Of a stretch of 64,000 nucleotides of DNA, positions 51,270-62,160 are shown in pieces. The stretch spans positions 1,054,001 to 1,118,000 of the forward strand of contig NZ_CP107930.1 in the NCBI RefSeq assembly GCF_036021035.1, in the 5' to 3' direction. Below the pieces are notes generated by a model that worked only from the letters and a program-made list of their open reading frames with translations, was not told the DNA's origin and made no database searches. Positions within the stretch are counted from its first letter, which is position 1, and the number at the start of each line of letters is the position of its first letter. The stretch comes from Kineococcus sp. NBC_00420. GTDB taxonomy: Bacteria; Actinomycetota; Actinomycetes; Actinomycetales; Kineococcaceae. The translations under genes were made by a program, and so were the position numbers.

Positions 51270-53513
51270 CTATGCGGGGAGCGCGTCGGACTCCCGTGAG
51301 CGGTCGGCGAGCCAGGTGCGGAACGCGGCGGGGGCCAGGGGGCGGCTGTGCAGGTAGCCCTGGGTCTCGTCGGCGCCGAGGTCGCGCAGCACGCCGAGGG
51401 CCTCGAGGTCCTCGACGCCCTCGGCGATGACCCGCAGGCCGAGGCGGTGGGCCAGGGCGACGGTCCCCTCGACGATGGCGGCGGTGCGGGGTTCGGTGGT
51501 GATGCGCAGGGTGAAGGCGCGGTCGAGCTTGAGCTCGCTGGCCGGCAGGTCGGTGAGGTAGGCCAGCGAGGAGTAGCCGGTGCCGTAGTCGTCGATGCTG
51601 AGCGAGATGCCGCGGGCGACGAGGCTCTCGGTGACCTGCACGGCGAGTTCGGGGTCGTCCATGAGGGTCGTCTCGGTGATCTCGAGGACGAGGCGGGTGG
51701 GGTCGAGCCCGGTGCGCCGCAGGACGGCGTCGACGGTGGGCAGCAGGTCGGGCGAGGCGAGCGAGCCGGCGGAGAGGTTGACCGAGACCCGCAGCGGGAC
51801 GTCGTCGACCTCCCAGTCGGCGACCTCGCGAGCGGCCCGCTCCAGCAGGTGCGCCGTGAGGTCGTCCATGAGGCCGTTCTCCTCGGCCAGGTCGAGGAAG
51901 CGGTCGGGGCCGAGGAACCCGCGTGCGGGGTGCTGCCAGCGGACGAGGGCCTCGACGCCCACCACCCGGCCGGTCCGCACCTCGAGCTGGGGCTGGTAGT
52001 GCAGGAGGAGTTCCACCTCGGCGCGCGAGGCGTCGTCGAGAGCTGCGGTGAGGTCGGCGATCAGGCTGAGGCGGTCGCGGGCACGGGCCTCGAGCTCGCC
52101 GTCGTAGCAGGCGATCCCGCGCTGGCCGGTCTTGGCCAGGACCAGCGCGGCGCCGGCGCGGTGCACGAGGTCGGCCGTCCTGGGGTCCCCGGCGGCGGTG
52201 GTGGCCACCCCGATGCTGGCGCTGATGCCGGTGCCCAGGCGCCCGGGGGTGGGCAGCTCGCGCACGACCCGTTCGAGGCGCGCGGCCAGGCGGAGCGCCA
52301 CGGCCTCGTCGGCGTGCGCGAGCAGGACCGCGAACGTGTCGCCCGCGCTGCGGGCGACGAGCGCCGTCGGCGGGGCGGCGGCGCGGACGGCCTCGGCGAG
52401 GGTGACGAGCAGCTGGTCCCCGTCGTGGTGACCGAGGCGTTCGTTGACCAGGCCGAAGTCGTCGACGTCCACCTTGAGCAGGGCTGCGCCCGATCCGCCG
52501 TGCGCGAGTTCCTCGACCTGGTCGACGAGGGCCCGTCGGTTCCCGACCCCGGTCAGGTCGTCGGTGCGGGCCTCCACGCGGGCCCGGGCGAGTTCGGAGA
52601 GCTGACCGAGGTGACGGGCCAGGCAGATCGCGCTGCCGAGGGCGGCGAGGGAGCCCCAGAGGATCGCCGTCGGGGTGAGGTCGTGCACGCAGGCGAGCGC
52701 GACGACGCAGAAGGCCGTGACGAGGACGAGCATCGCGCCGCCCGCGGAGACCTCGGCGTTGACGATCACCCGGGTCGGTGTGCGGGCCCGCAGGACCGCG
52801 GCGCCCATGACGAGGACCCCGGTGGCACCCGCGGCCTGGACGGCGGTGAACCCGGCGCCACCTTCGACGGCGACGAAGCCGTCGACGAGGGCGTAGGCCA
52901 GCAGGGACCCCCCGAGCGACCAGATGCGCACGTCGCGGGCCAGCCCGGCGGTGCGGGCGACGACGAGGGTGGTCCCGAGCAGGACGAGCAGGATCCCGAC
53001 GGTGAGCAGCCACACCTGCACCTGCCACCAGGCCCAGTCGCCGAAGTCGGCGGGCAGGTGCGGGAGCAACAGGTTCCCCGCGGCGACGACGACGAGCACG
53101 GCGCTGCCCGAGGTGAGCGCCTGCCCCCCGGCCAGGACGTGGCGGACCTGGGAGTTCCAGTGGAACAGCCCGTGCATGATGAGCGGCCCGGCCACGAAGG
53201 TGCCGAGACCGAGGGGCATGCCGGTCCAGAACCCGCGACCGTCCAGGACGCCGACGGCGAGGTCGGCGGTGGCGGTCAGGAGGAGCACGACGCCGGCGGC
53301 GCTGAAGGCACGCCACGTGGTCGGCGACATGCCCCGGTCGAACCCCGGGTCCCGCCGCCGACGGTGCAGCAACAGCGTTCCGATGAGCATGGCGAGCAGG
53401 AGGCAGGCGCTGATCAGCCGACCGTCGAGGTGTCGCGAGGCCCGGTCGGCCAGCAGGCCCGCCCCGCCGACGACCAACGTCGCGAGCAGTGCGTTACCGG
53501 GAAGTCGGTTCAC
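51270..53513 (-). CDS. membrane GGDEF/EAL protein with degenerate GGDEF (probable c-di-GMP phosphodiesterase)
   Basis: A 747-residue protein. The first 300 residues hold about nine hydrophobic segments. A GGDEF domain begins with [15 protein letters not shown] (about 317), but its signature reads [10 protein letters not shown] (A390-G-D-T-F) instead of GGDEF, so diguanylate cyclase activity is unlikely. The EAL domain is intact: [49 protein letters not shown] and [12 protein letters not shown]. Net activity is thus probably c-di-GMP hydrolysis. The GTG at 53513 is preferred; it follows a possible -10 and has only a weak Shine-Dalgarno. It lies 11 bases upstream of gatC on the same strand. Confidence 0.88.
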   Translation of the reverse strand: MNRLPGNALLATLVVGGAGLLADRASRHLDGRLISACLLLAMLIGTLLLHRRRRDPGFDRGMSPTTWRAFSAAGVVLLLTATADLAVGVLDGRGFWTGMPLGLGTFVAGPLIMHGLFHWNSQVRHVLAGGQALTSGSAVLVVVAAGNLLLPHLPADFGDWAWWQVQVWLLTVGILLVLLGTTLVVARTAGLARDVRIWSLGGSLLAYALVDGFVAVEGGAGFTAVQAAGATGVLVMGAAVLRARTPTRVIVNAEVSAGGAMLVLVTAFCVVALACVHDLTPTAILWGSLAALGSAICLARHLGQLSELARARVEARTDDLTGVGNRRALVDQVEELAHGGSGAALLKVDVDDFGLVNERLGHHDGDQLLVTLAEAVRAAAPPTALVARSAGDTFAVLLAHADEAVALRLAARLERVVRELPTPGRLGTGISASIGVATTAAGDPRTADLVHRAGAALVLAKTGQRGIACYDGELEARARDRLSLIADLTAALDDASRAEVELLLHYQPQLEVRTGRVVGVEALVRWQHPARGFLGPDRFLDLAEENGLMDDLTAHLLERAAREVADWEVDDVPLRVSVNLSAGSLASPDLLPTVDAVLRRTGLDPTRLVLEITETTLMDDPELAVQVTESLVARGISLSIDDYGTGYSSLAYLTDLPASELKLDRAFTLRITTEPRTAAIVEGTVALAHRLGLRVIAEGVEDLEALGVLRDLGADETQGYLHSRPLAPAAFRTWLADRSRESDALPA

Positions 53514-53556
53514 AGTCCCACCTATCGGTGCGCCCGGCGGAACCGTCAACCCCGAT

Positions 53557-53587
53557 GATCGTTGTGTGACCCAGGTCACCAACGATC
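53557..53587 (-). terminator. hairpin downstream of the Lrp-type gene
   Basis: GATCGTTG-T-GTGAC, a CCAG loop and GTCAC-CAACGATC form a 13-bp stem with one bulge, between the Lrp-type stop and the GGDEF/EAL promoter region. It may end the Lrp transcript. There is no T-run. Confidence 0.55.
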
Positions 53588-53592
53588 GCGGG

Positions 53593-54036
53593 TCACCGTC
53601 CCCGGTCCACGAGGCGCGAGAGCACGATGACGGAGTCGGTGGCGGAGATGTTCGCCTCGTCCCGGACCCGCTCCAGGGCCTGCTCGAGGTGCTGGACGTC
53701 GCGGGCCAGGACGTGGATCAACGCATCGGCGGGGCCGGTGACGGTGTAGGCACCGACGATCTCGGGGATCCCCTGCCAGGCCCGACGCAGCTCCGCCGGG
53801 GAGACGGTCCCGTGGCAGCGGACCTCGACGAAGGCCTCGGTGCGCCAGCCGAGGGCCGCCGGGTCGACGACGGCGGTGAAGGAGGCGATGACGCCGTCGG
53901 CGACGAGGCGGTCGACGCGGCGCTTCGCGGCCGGGGCGGAGAGGCCGACCCGCGCGCCGAGGTCGTTGAAGGTCGCCCGGCCGTCCCGGGCGAGCAGGAC
54001 GAGGAGCTCGCGGTCGACGTCGTCGAGGTCGCGCAA
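53593..54036 (-). CDS. Lrp/AsnC-family transcriptional regulator (TTG start)
   Basis: A 147-residue Lrp protein: helix-turn-helix DLDDVDRELLVLLARDGRAT then FNDLGARVGLSAPAAKRRVD, and a C-terminal RAM domain with WRTEAFVEVRCHG, IVGAYTVTGPADALIHVLA and SDSVIVLSRL-like TDSVIVLSRLVD. The start is TTG at 54036, 5 bases after GGAG; an ATG at 54041 is out of frame. It is divergent from a dimethylargininase-like gene, and a 9-bp dyad lies between the two. In other actinobacteria this pair accompanies arginine/ornithine catabolism genes, so regulation by an amino acid of that pathway is likely. Confidence 0.92.
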   Translation of the reverse strand: MRDLDDVDRELLVLLARDGRATFNDLGARVGLSAPAAKRRVDRLVADGVIASFTAVVDPAALGWRTEAFVEVRCHGTVSPAELRRAWQGIPEIVGAYTVTGPADALIHVLARDVQHLEQALERVRDEANISATDSVIVLSRLVDRGR

Positions 54037-54080
54037 CGCATCTCCAGTCCTGCCGCGTCACACGCAAGGAACCTGCGCGT

Positions 54081-54111
54081 CGACGCAGCGGATCGGCCTT
54101 GAGCTGCGTCG
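54081..54111. promoter_or_regulatory. dyad between the Lrp-type and dimethylargininase-like genes (candidate Lrp operator)
   Basis: CGACGCAGC (54081-54089) and GCTGCGTCG (54103-54111) form a perfect 9-bp inverted repeat with a 13-bp centre. It overlaps the -35 of the rightward gene and lies 45 bp upstream of the Lrp start. Confidence 0.6.
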
Positions 54112-54127
54112 TGGCGGATCCTAGCGT
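54099..54127 (+). promoter_or_regulatory. promoter of the dimethylargininase-like gene (leaderless)
   Basis: A -35 TTGAGC (54099-54104), a 17-bp spacer and a -10 TAGCGT (54122-54127). The predicted start is the GTG itself at 54135, so the mRNA is leaderless. Confidence 0.75.
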
Positions 54128-54134
54128 TGACGTC

Positions 54135-54986
54135 GTGACCGCATCGTTGACCGAGACCTCCCGCGCCGACCGCGTGGCCCGCCCCCGCCACTTCGTGATG
54201 TGCCGCCCGACGCACTTCACGGTCTCCTACGAGATCAACCCGTGGATGGACACCACGCAGGCCGTCGACGCCGACGTGGCGCTGGCCCAGTGGGAGGAGC
54301 TCAAGGCGACCCATGAACGGCTCGGCCACATCGTCGACGTCGTCCCCGGCGTCCCCGGACTGCCCGACATGGTCTACGCCGCCAACGGGGCGCTGCTCAC
54401 CGCCGGGGGCAACGTCGGGGTCCGCTTCACCCACCCCGAACGCGCCGGCGAGGCCGAGGCGTACGCGAGCTGGCTCGAGGAGAACGGCTTCGGTCCGGTG
54501 CACCGCCCCGTCGAGACCAACGAGGGCGAGGGCGACCTACTCGTCGTCGGTGACCACCTGCTCGCCGGGTTCGGGTTCCGCACCGCCCTGGCCGCGCACG
54601 CGGAACTGGCCCGCGTCCTCGGTCGTGAGGTCACCTCGCTGGAACTCGTCGACCCGCGGTTCTACCACCTCGACACCGCGCTCACCGTCCTCGACGACGA
54701 CCCCGCACACCCCGACGTCGCCTACTTCCCGGGCGCCTTCTCCCCCGCCGCCCAGGCCGTCCTGCAGCAGCTGTTCCCGGACGCGCTGCTCACCGACGAG
54801 GAGACCGCCGCGGTGCTGGGGATGAACGCGGTCAGCGACGGCCTGCACGTCGTGCTCTCCCCCCGCGCGCAGCGCTACGCCGACCTGCTGGCGGAACGCG
54901 GCTACCAGCCGGTGCCCGTCGACCTCTCGGAGCTGCTCAAGGGTGGCGGGGGCGCGAAGTGCTGCACCCTCGTCGTGCGGCGCTGA
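54135..54986 (+). CDS. ddaH: dimethylarginine dimethylaminohydrolase-like protein
   Basis: A 283-residue guanidino-modifying enzyme. The fold markers are PRHFVMCRPTHFTVSYEINP at the start, VPGLPDMVYAANGALLTAGG (substrate Asp and Asn), EGEGDLLVVGDHLLAGFGFR and FYHLDTALTVLDDD (catalytic His), and the C-terminal GGGAKCCTLVVRR with the nucleophilic cysteine. It would hydrolyse methylated arginine or arginine to citrulline or ornithine-level products; a related ornithine-pathway role is possible. It is divergent from an Lrp-type regulator. GTG start at the predicted transcription start. Confidence 0.87.
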   Translation: MTASLTETSRADRVARPRHFVMCRPTHFTVSYEINPWMDTTQAVDADVALAQWEELKATHERLGHIVDVVPGVPGLPDMVYAANGALLTAGGNVGVRFTHPERAGEAEAYASWLEENGFGPVHRPVETNEGEGDLLVVGDHLLAGFGFRTALAAHAELARVLGREVTSLELVDPRFYHLDTALTVLDDDPAHPDVAYFPGAFSPAAQAVLQQLFPDALLTDEETAAVLGMNAVSDGLHVVLSPRAQRYADLLAERGYQPVPVDLSELLKGGGGAKCCTLVVRR

Positions 54987-55121
54987 ACGTCCGGGCTGAT
55001 CCGACCGGTTGAATCCGCCGTGGGTGCGCCTGTCGGTGTGCCGAACCGGGCGCCATGACGCCGTCTTCGTCGCACCGACGGTTCACTCCACGTGGTGACA
55101 CCGGTGGGTGCGACGGGGACG

Positions 55122-57275
<2,154 letters not shown>

Positions 57276-57289
57276 TCAGGGCCGATCGG

Positions 57290-57829
57290 TCAACGGCGAC
57301 TGGTTCCCGTCGGCCGCCGCAGGACCACGAACTCCAGGTCGTCGCGGCGGGGCCGGCCGAACCGTTCGTCGCCGTAGGGGAACGGGCGCCGCTCACCGGT
57401 CGCGACGAACCCGAGCCGTTCGTACCAGGCGATGAGGTCCCCGCGCTGGGCGATGACGGTCATCTCCAGCGCGGGCGCGCCCCAGCGCCGCACCGCCTCC
57501 GCGTCGGCGTGGGCGAGCAGCCGGGCGCCGATGCCCCCGCCCTGGATCGCGGGGTCGACCGCGAAGGTCCCGAAGTAGCCGAGCTCCCCGACCCGTCGCA
57601 GTTCGCAGCAGCCGACGGTCCGGCCGTCGCGTTCGGCCAGCAGCAGGGTCGCGTCGGGCGCCGCGAGCACGGCGGCGATCCCCGCCTCGTCGGTCCGGCG
57701 ACCGTCCAGCAGGTCCGCCTCGGTCGTCCAGCCGGCCCGGCTCGAGTCCCCCCGGTAGGCCGACTCGACGAGGGCCACGACGTCGGCCACGTCGGCGGGT
57801 TCCGCCTCGCGGAAGGTCAGGTCAGTCAC
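57290..57829 (-). CDS. GNAT-family N-acetyltransferase
   Basis: A 179-residue acetyltransferase: TFREAEPADVADVVALVESA at the start, the LLAERDGRTVGCCELRRV strand, FAVDPAIQGGGIGARLLAHA (acetyl-CoA pyrophosphate loop, Q-x-x-G-x-G/A) and IAWYERLGFVATGERRPFPY near the end. The substrate is unknown. It overlaps the end of the MetE-like gene by 8 bases on the same strand, and lies 50 bases upstream of ligA. Confidence 0.9.
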   Translation of the reverse strand: MTDLTFREAEPADVADVVALVESAYRGDSSRAGWTTEADLLDGRRTDEAGIAAVLAAPDATLLLAERDGRTVGCCELRRVGELGYFGTFAVDPAIQGGGIGARLLAHADAEAVRRWGAPALEMTVIAQRGDLIAWYERLGFVATGERRPFPYGDERFGRPRRDDLEFVVLRRPTGTSRR

Positions 57830-58844
57830 CGGAGGCCTCCGCCATCGCCCCGGCCGCCTCGCGCAGCCGCGTCAGCAGTCCCCGCACGGCCGCGGGGTCC
57901 GTCTGCGACAACCCCTCGGCCGGGGTCACGACGACATCGGCCAACCCGGTCGCGGGCAACCCGATCCGTCGCCACGGCACCCGCACCACGTCGACGAGCG
58001 CGGCGACCGCCGGGGCGGTCCCGGTCACGGGCAGGATCCCCGCCCACAGCCGCAGCCCGTCCTCGATCCCCGCCGCGACCGACTCCCAGCCCGCCACGCC
58101 GAGGTCGCGGACGTCGAGCGCGATGCCGGCCGCCCCCGCCTCCCGGACCAGCGCCCAGGGCGCGTCCTCGGCCCGCAGCCGGACGACGGGCTCGGCGCCC
58201 GCGTCGCGGACGGCGGTGAGGACGTCGCGCAACCCGTCGCGCACGAGCGAGCGGTCCACGGAGCGCAACGTCCCGTACCCGGACTGGGTCGGGACCCGGC
58301 CTTCGAGGACGGCGGCGAGGGAGGGTTCCTCGACGTGCACGACGACCTGCGCGCCGGGGACGAGGCGCCGCACGTCGCCGACGTGCACCTTCAACCCCTC
58401 GGCCAGTGAGGCGATCACGTCGCGCCGGGCGCCGTGGTCGGAGACGGCGCGCTCGCCGCGGTGCAGCTCGACCGCGGCCAGCAGCGACCACGGCCCCACG
58501 ACGGCGAGCGCCAGCGGGCCGCTCCAGCCGTCGGCGGCCTCGGCGAGCTCGTCGAGGTCGGCGCGCAGGAACGACGCCGCCCGCCCGGCGTCGCGGCCGG
58601 GGGCGTCGACGAAGCGCCACCCCGCGGGTTGCAGGTCCACGTGCAGGTCCACCAGCAGCGACGCCGTGCGTCCCAGCGCGTCCGCCCCGGGCCCCCGGGC
58701 CGGCAGCTGCGGCAGGTGCGGGACGTGCGGGGGTTCGCCGAGCTCACCGAAGACGGTCCGCGCGGCCTCGCGCGGGTCCTCCCCCGGCATGGATCCGACG
58801 GCGGCGGCCGTTCCTGGTGCGTTCTCTGACACGTCTTCTGGCAC
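57822..58844 (-). CDS. MetE-fold (cobalamin-independent methionine synthase-like) protein without cysteine
   Basis: A 340-residue protein corresponding to the catalytic half of MetE by fold: PPHVPHLPQLPARGPGADAL near residue 45, GPLALAVVGPWSLLAAVEL, VVVHVEEPSLAAVLEG and IGLPATGLADVVVTPAEGLS. MetE binds zinc through His, Cys, Glu and Cys, but this protein contains no cysteine at all, so ordinary methionine synthase activity is improbable. A related protein lies next to ligA in mycobacteria, so position is conserved. The GTG at 58844 lies 6 bases after a -10 TACGGT (leaderless type); an ATG 18 codons later is an alternative. Confidence 0.8.
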   Translation of the reverse strand: MPEDVSENAPGTAAAVGSMPGEDPREAARTVFGELGEPPHVPHLPQLPARGPGADALGRTASLLVDLHVDLQPAGWRFVDAPGRDAGRAASFLRADLDELAEAADGWSGPLALAVVGPWSLLAAVELHRGERAVSDHGARRDVIASLAEGLKVHVGDVRRLVPGAQVVVHVEEPSLAAVLEGRVPTQSGYGTLRSVDRSLVRDGLRDVLTAVRDAGAEPVVRLRAEDAPWALVREAGAAGIALDVRDLGVAGWESVAAGIEDGLRLWAGILPVTGTAPAVAALVDVVRVPWRRIGLPATGLADVVVTPAEGLSQTDPAAVRGLLTRLREAAGAMAEASGD

Positions 58845-59003
58845 GTCGCGACCGTAGCGCGGCGGGGGCGGGTCCCCCGAAGGGAGGATGCGACGATCAC
58901 CGCTCGCCCGGTGACACCGGGGTTCCGGATGCGGGTGGATGGACGGGCTCACAGCCGACACCTGGGATCCACCGAGGTCCCGGGCGACCCGGGAGGTCCA
59001 CCC

Positions 59004-60692
59004 GTGCCCCACCGCCGACCCGCCGTCCTCGCCACGGTGAGCGCCTTCGCGCTCGCCGGGCCCCTGCTGATGGTGGTGCAGCCCGCCGCCGCGCAACCCT
59101 CCGTCCCGGGGATCCAGCGCCCCGCCACCGTGGAGGAGGCGCAGCGGGAGTTCGAGGCGCGGACCCCCCAGCGCTACCGGGACCAGGACCTCGCCTGGAC
59201 CCCGTGCACGCCCGCGCAGATCGGGGTCCTCAACGCCCTCGTCGGGGGTCTGGAGTGCGCGCAGGTGGCCGTCCCGCGCGACTGGAACGCCCCGGAGGAG
59301 GGCGACCCGCTGCAGGTGACGATCAGCCGGGTCCCGCACGCGGGTCCCCGCCCGCAGCGGAGCATCATCACCAACCCGGGCGGACCGGGAGGTGCGGGTC
59401 TGACGCTGGCCACGCTGGGTTCCTCGATCCCGGCGCTCGCCGCCACCGAGGTCATCGGCCTCGACGTCCGGGGCACCGGGGCGAGTTCGCCCCTCACCTG
59501 CGGCGGCGACCTGACCTCGGCCTACGGTGCGCTCCCCGACCCCCACGACCGCTCCCCCGAGGCCCTCGCCCTGACCGCGAAGGTCGTGCAGGCCGCGGCG
59601 GACGCCTGCGCGGACGACCCGCTGAAGGACGTGGTGAACACCCGGCAGACGGTGCTCGACGTCGACCTGGTCCGCGACGCGCTCGACCGCGACACCATCG
59701 ACTGGGTCGGCTACTCCGGCGGGACCTGGCTGGGCACGCAGTTCGCGACGCAGCTCCCGGGCCGGGTCGGGCGCTTCGTGCTCGACTCCACCGTCGACGC
59801 GACCGCCGGCTACGAGCAGGTCTTCTCCTACCAGCCGATGGCCTTCCAGCGCCGCTTCGAGCAGGACTACGCCCCCTGGGCCGCGGCCGGGAACTCCTCC
59901 TACGGTCTGGGTTCCACCGGCGAGGAGGTCGTGGCGACCTACGACCGGCTGCGCGCGGACCTGGCCGCCCGGCCGCTGGAGATCCCGGGTCTGCCCCTCG
60001 ACGGCACCGTGCTCGACGCCCTCGTGGCGCAGTCGATGTACGGCAAGTCGAGCTTCGGTCAGCTCTCGTGGTTGCTCTCCGGCGTCCAGCTCCTCCACGA
60101 CCTGCGGGGTCCCGGTGACGCGCAGGCCCCGGCGGCCCTGAGCTCGAGCGTCGCCGCCCTCGCCCGCGCGTTGGCCCCCGCACCCCCGGCCGCCGAGAGC
60201 CAGACGGCGACGTTCGCCGCAACCACCTGCAACGACAGCCCGTGGAACCGCAGCCAGGAGCACTGGAACGCCGTCGGGGACGAGCAGGGCGCGAAGTACC
60301 CGCTGCTGGGCTACGGGCAGTCGGCCCAGATCTGCGCGTACTGGGACCGCGCCGACCTGCGCCTGCCGGACGTCGACGGCGCCGACCTGCCGCCGCTGCT
60401 CATCGTGCAGTCCCGCCACGACCCGGCCACCGCCTACGAGGGTGCCGTGAAGACGCACGAGGCGCTGGGTTCCTCGATCCTGCTGACCGTCGAGGACGAG
60501 GGTGACCACGGCATCTACGGGATGGGCAACGCCTGCGTGGACGACGTCGTCGACGCGTTCCTGACCACCGGGGCGACCCCGGCCGGCGACCTCTCCTGCG
60601 AGGGGGTCGGGCTGCCGCCGGTCGCCGGCGGGCCCGGGGAGGACCTGCTGGCGAAGGTGCTGCGCGCGGCCCGCGCCGGCTCCTCGATCTGA
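59004..60692 (+). CDS. secreted alpha/beta hydrolase, tripeptidyl aminopeptidase type
   Basis: A 562-residue exported enzyme. A signal peptide covers residues 1 to about 33 (VSAFALAGPLLMVVQPAAA). The catalytic triad of this SlpD/TAP-like family is visible: Ser238 in WVGYSGGTWLG, Asp473 in VQSRHDPATAYEG and His502 in GDHGIYG. RSIITNPGGPGGAGLTLA provides the oxyanion hole and GLDVRGTGASSP the following strand. It probably removes di- or tripeptides from the N-termini of exported peptides. The start is GTG 59004 with GGGAGG 7 bases upstream. A hairpin at 60707-60734 ends the transcript. Confidence 0.92.
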   Translation: MPHRRPAVLATVSAFALAGPLLMVVQPAAAQPSVPGIQRPATVEEAQREFEARTPQRYRDQDLAWTPCTPAQIGVLNALVGGLECAQVAVPRDWNAPEEGDPLQVTISRVPHAGPRPQRSIITNPGGPGGAGLTLATLGSSIPALAATEVIGLDVRGTGASSPLTCGGDLTSAYGALPDPHDRSPEALALTAKVVQAAADACADDPLKDVVNTRQTVLDVDLVRDALDRDTIDWVGYSGGTWLGTQFATQLPGRVGRFVLDSTVDATAGYEQVFSYQPMAFQRRFEQDYAPWAAAGNSSYGLGSTGEEVVATYDRLRADLAARPLEIPGLPLDGTVLDALVAQSMYGKSSFGQLSWLLSGVQLLHDLRGPGDAQAPAALSSSVAALARALAPAPPAAESQTATFAATTCNDSPWNRSQEHWNAVGDEQGAKYPLLGYGQSAQICAYWDRADLRLPDVDGADLPPLLIVQSRHDPATAYEGAVKTHEALGSSILLTVEDEGDHGIYGMGNACVDDVVDAFLTTGATPAGDLSCEGVGLPPVAGGPGEDLLAKVLRAARAGSSI

Positions 60693-60706
60693 GGAACCCC
60701 GCCCGG

Positions 60707-60734
60707 CCCGGGTCCGTCCTCCGACGGACCCGGG
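60707..60734 (+). terminator. terminator hairpin after the secreted hydrolase gene
   Basis: CCCGGGTCCGTC, a CTCC loop and GACGGACCCGGG form a perfect 12-bp stem 15 bases after the stop codon. There is no T-run, as usual in this genome. Confidence 0.8.
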
Positions 60735-60873
60735 TCGAGCCGTCGGCCCGTTGGCGGGAGGCCCTGCGGTGGGCGTTGATGGGGTCGTGACCGCCGGACC
60801 GCGCACCCGCGCCGGCGGGCGTGCGGTGTCGACCAGGGGCGGTCCTGGGTGAGGATGAGCCGGTGAGCCCTCG

Positions 60874-62103
60874 ATGACCGACGACGAACGCCGCTCCGCG
60901 CTGCGCCGCATGCGCACGATCGCGACGAGCCTGCTCGTGCTGGCCGCGATCGTCTACGCCCTGACCATCGGCGACACCGGGGCGATGGGCTACGTCAACG
61001 CCGCCGCCGAGGCCGCGATGGTCGGCGCGGTCGCGGACTGGTTCGCCGTCACCGCCCTGTTCCGGCACCCGCTGAAGCTGCCGATCCCGCACACCGCGCT
61101 CATCCCGCGCCGCAAGGAGGCGCTGGGCAAGAGCCTCGAGCAGTTCGTGGCCGAGAACTTCCTCGCGGAGGAGGTCGTGCGCGACAAGGTGGTGCGCGCC
61201 GGGATCCCCCGCCGGGTGGGGTCGTGGCTGACCGAGCGCGGCGGCGCGGCCCGCGTCGTCGACGAGGCCTCGACGGTCCTCACCGGGGCGCTGGGGATCC
61301 TGCGCGACGAGGAGGTCACCAACGTCCTCGACCAGGTCGTCGTCCGGCGCCTCGGGGCGCAGTCGTGGAGCCCGACGGTGGGCCGGTTGCTGGGCGAGGT
61401 CGTCGCCGACGGCACCCACCACCCCGTCGTCGACCTGACGCTGGCCGAGGCGCAGCGCTGGCTGCGGGCCAACGAGGACCGCGTCCGGACGATGGTCACC
61501 GGCCGGGCACCGCTGTGGGTCCCGGACTGGCTCAACGACCGGCTCGGCAAACGCGTCTACACCGAGGCCCAGAACTGGGTCGACGAGGTCGTCGCCGACC
61601 GCGACAGCGCGGGCCGCAAGGCCATCGACGACCTGCTGGCCCGCTACGCCGACGCGCTGCAGAACGACCCGGAGACCCGGGCCAAGGCGGACGAGTTCCA
61701 GCAGCGGCTGCTGAACTCCCCCGGCCTGGCCGACACCGTCGCCGGGTTGTGGTCCAGCGTGCGGGGTTTCCTGCTCGAGGCGCTCGAGGACCCCACGTCC
61801 TCGCTGCGGGCCCGCAGCGAGGAGGCCCTGGTCGACCTCGGCCACCGCCTCGTCGAGGACGAGGTGTTCGCCAAGCGGGTCGAGGGGCACGTCTCCGACG
61901 CCGCGGGGCACGTCGTGCGCCGCTTCGCCCCGGAACTGGCGACGGTCATCTCCGACACCGTGGCCCGCTGGGACGGTGACGACGCGGCCCAGCGGATCGA
62001 GCTGCACGTCGGTCGCGACCTGCAGTTCATCCGCATCAACGGCACGGTCGTGGGCGGTCTGGTCGGGGTCTTCATCCACACGGTCACGGTGCTCGTCAGC
62101 TGA
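60874..62103 (+). CDS. DUF445 family membrane protein
   Basis: A 409-residue protein of the DUF445 family, with RRMRTIATSLLVLAAIVYAL (helix 1), AAAEAAMVGAVADWFAVTALFRHPLKLPIP (the family hallmark region; helix 2) and FIRINGTVVGGLVGVFIHTV near the end, leading into a C-terminal helix. The central 300 residues are long, charged helices such as QNDPETRAKADEFQQRLLNS and likely lie in the cytoplasm. The function of the family is not established. ATG start; no clear Shine-Dalgarno, and a possible -10 at 60850-60856. Confidence 0.9.
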   Translation: MTDDERRSALRRMRTIATSLLVLAAIVYALTIGDTGAMGYVNAAAEAAMVGAVADWFAVTALFRHPLKLPIPHTALIPRRKEALGKSLEQFVAENFLAEEVVRDKVVRAGIPRRVGSWLTERGGAARVVDEASTVLTGALGILRDEEVTNVLDQVVVRRLGAQSWSPTVGRLLGEVVADGTHHPVVDLTLAEAQRWLRANEDRVRTMVTGRAPLWVPDWLNDRLGKRVYTEAQNWVDEVVADRDSAGRKAIDDLLARYADALQNDPETRAKADEFQQRLLNSPGLADTVAGLWSSVRGFLLEALEDPTSSLRARSEEALVDLGHRLVEDEVFAKRVEGHVSDAAGHVVRRFAPELATVISDTVARWDGDDAAQRIELHVGRDLQFIRINGTVVGGLVGVFIHTVTVLVS

Positions 62104-62160
62104 CTGGGCCGTTCGGGTGGTCCGGATCTCCACCGCGGTACCGCCTGCCGATGCAGGAGG

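Noticed and set aside
55068-55115. CGTCGCACC and GGTGCGACG inverted repeat between the dimethylargininase-like gene and ligA
   Set aside because: The arms are 30 bases apart with several competing pairings, so neither a terminator nor an operator could be assigned with confidence.
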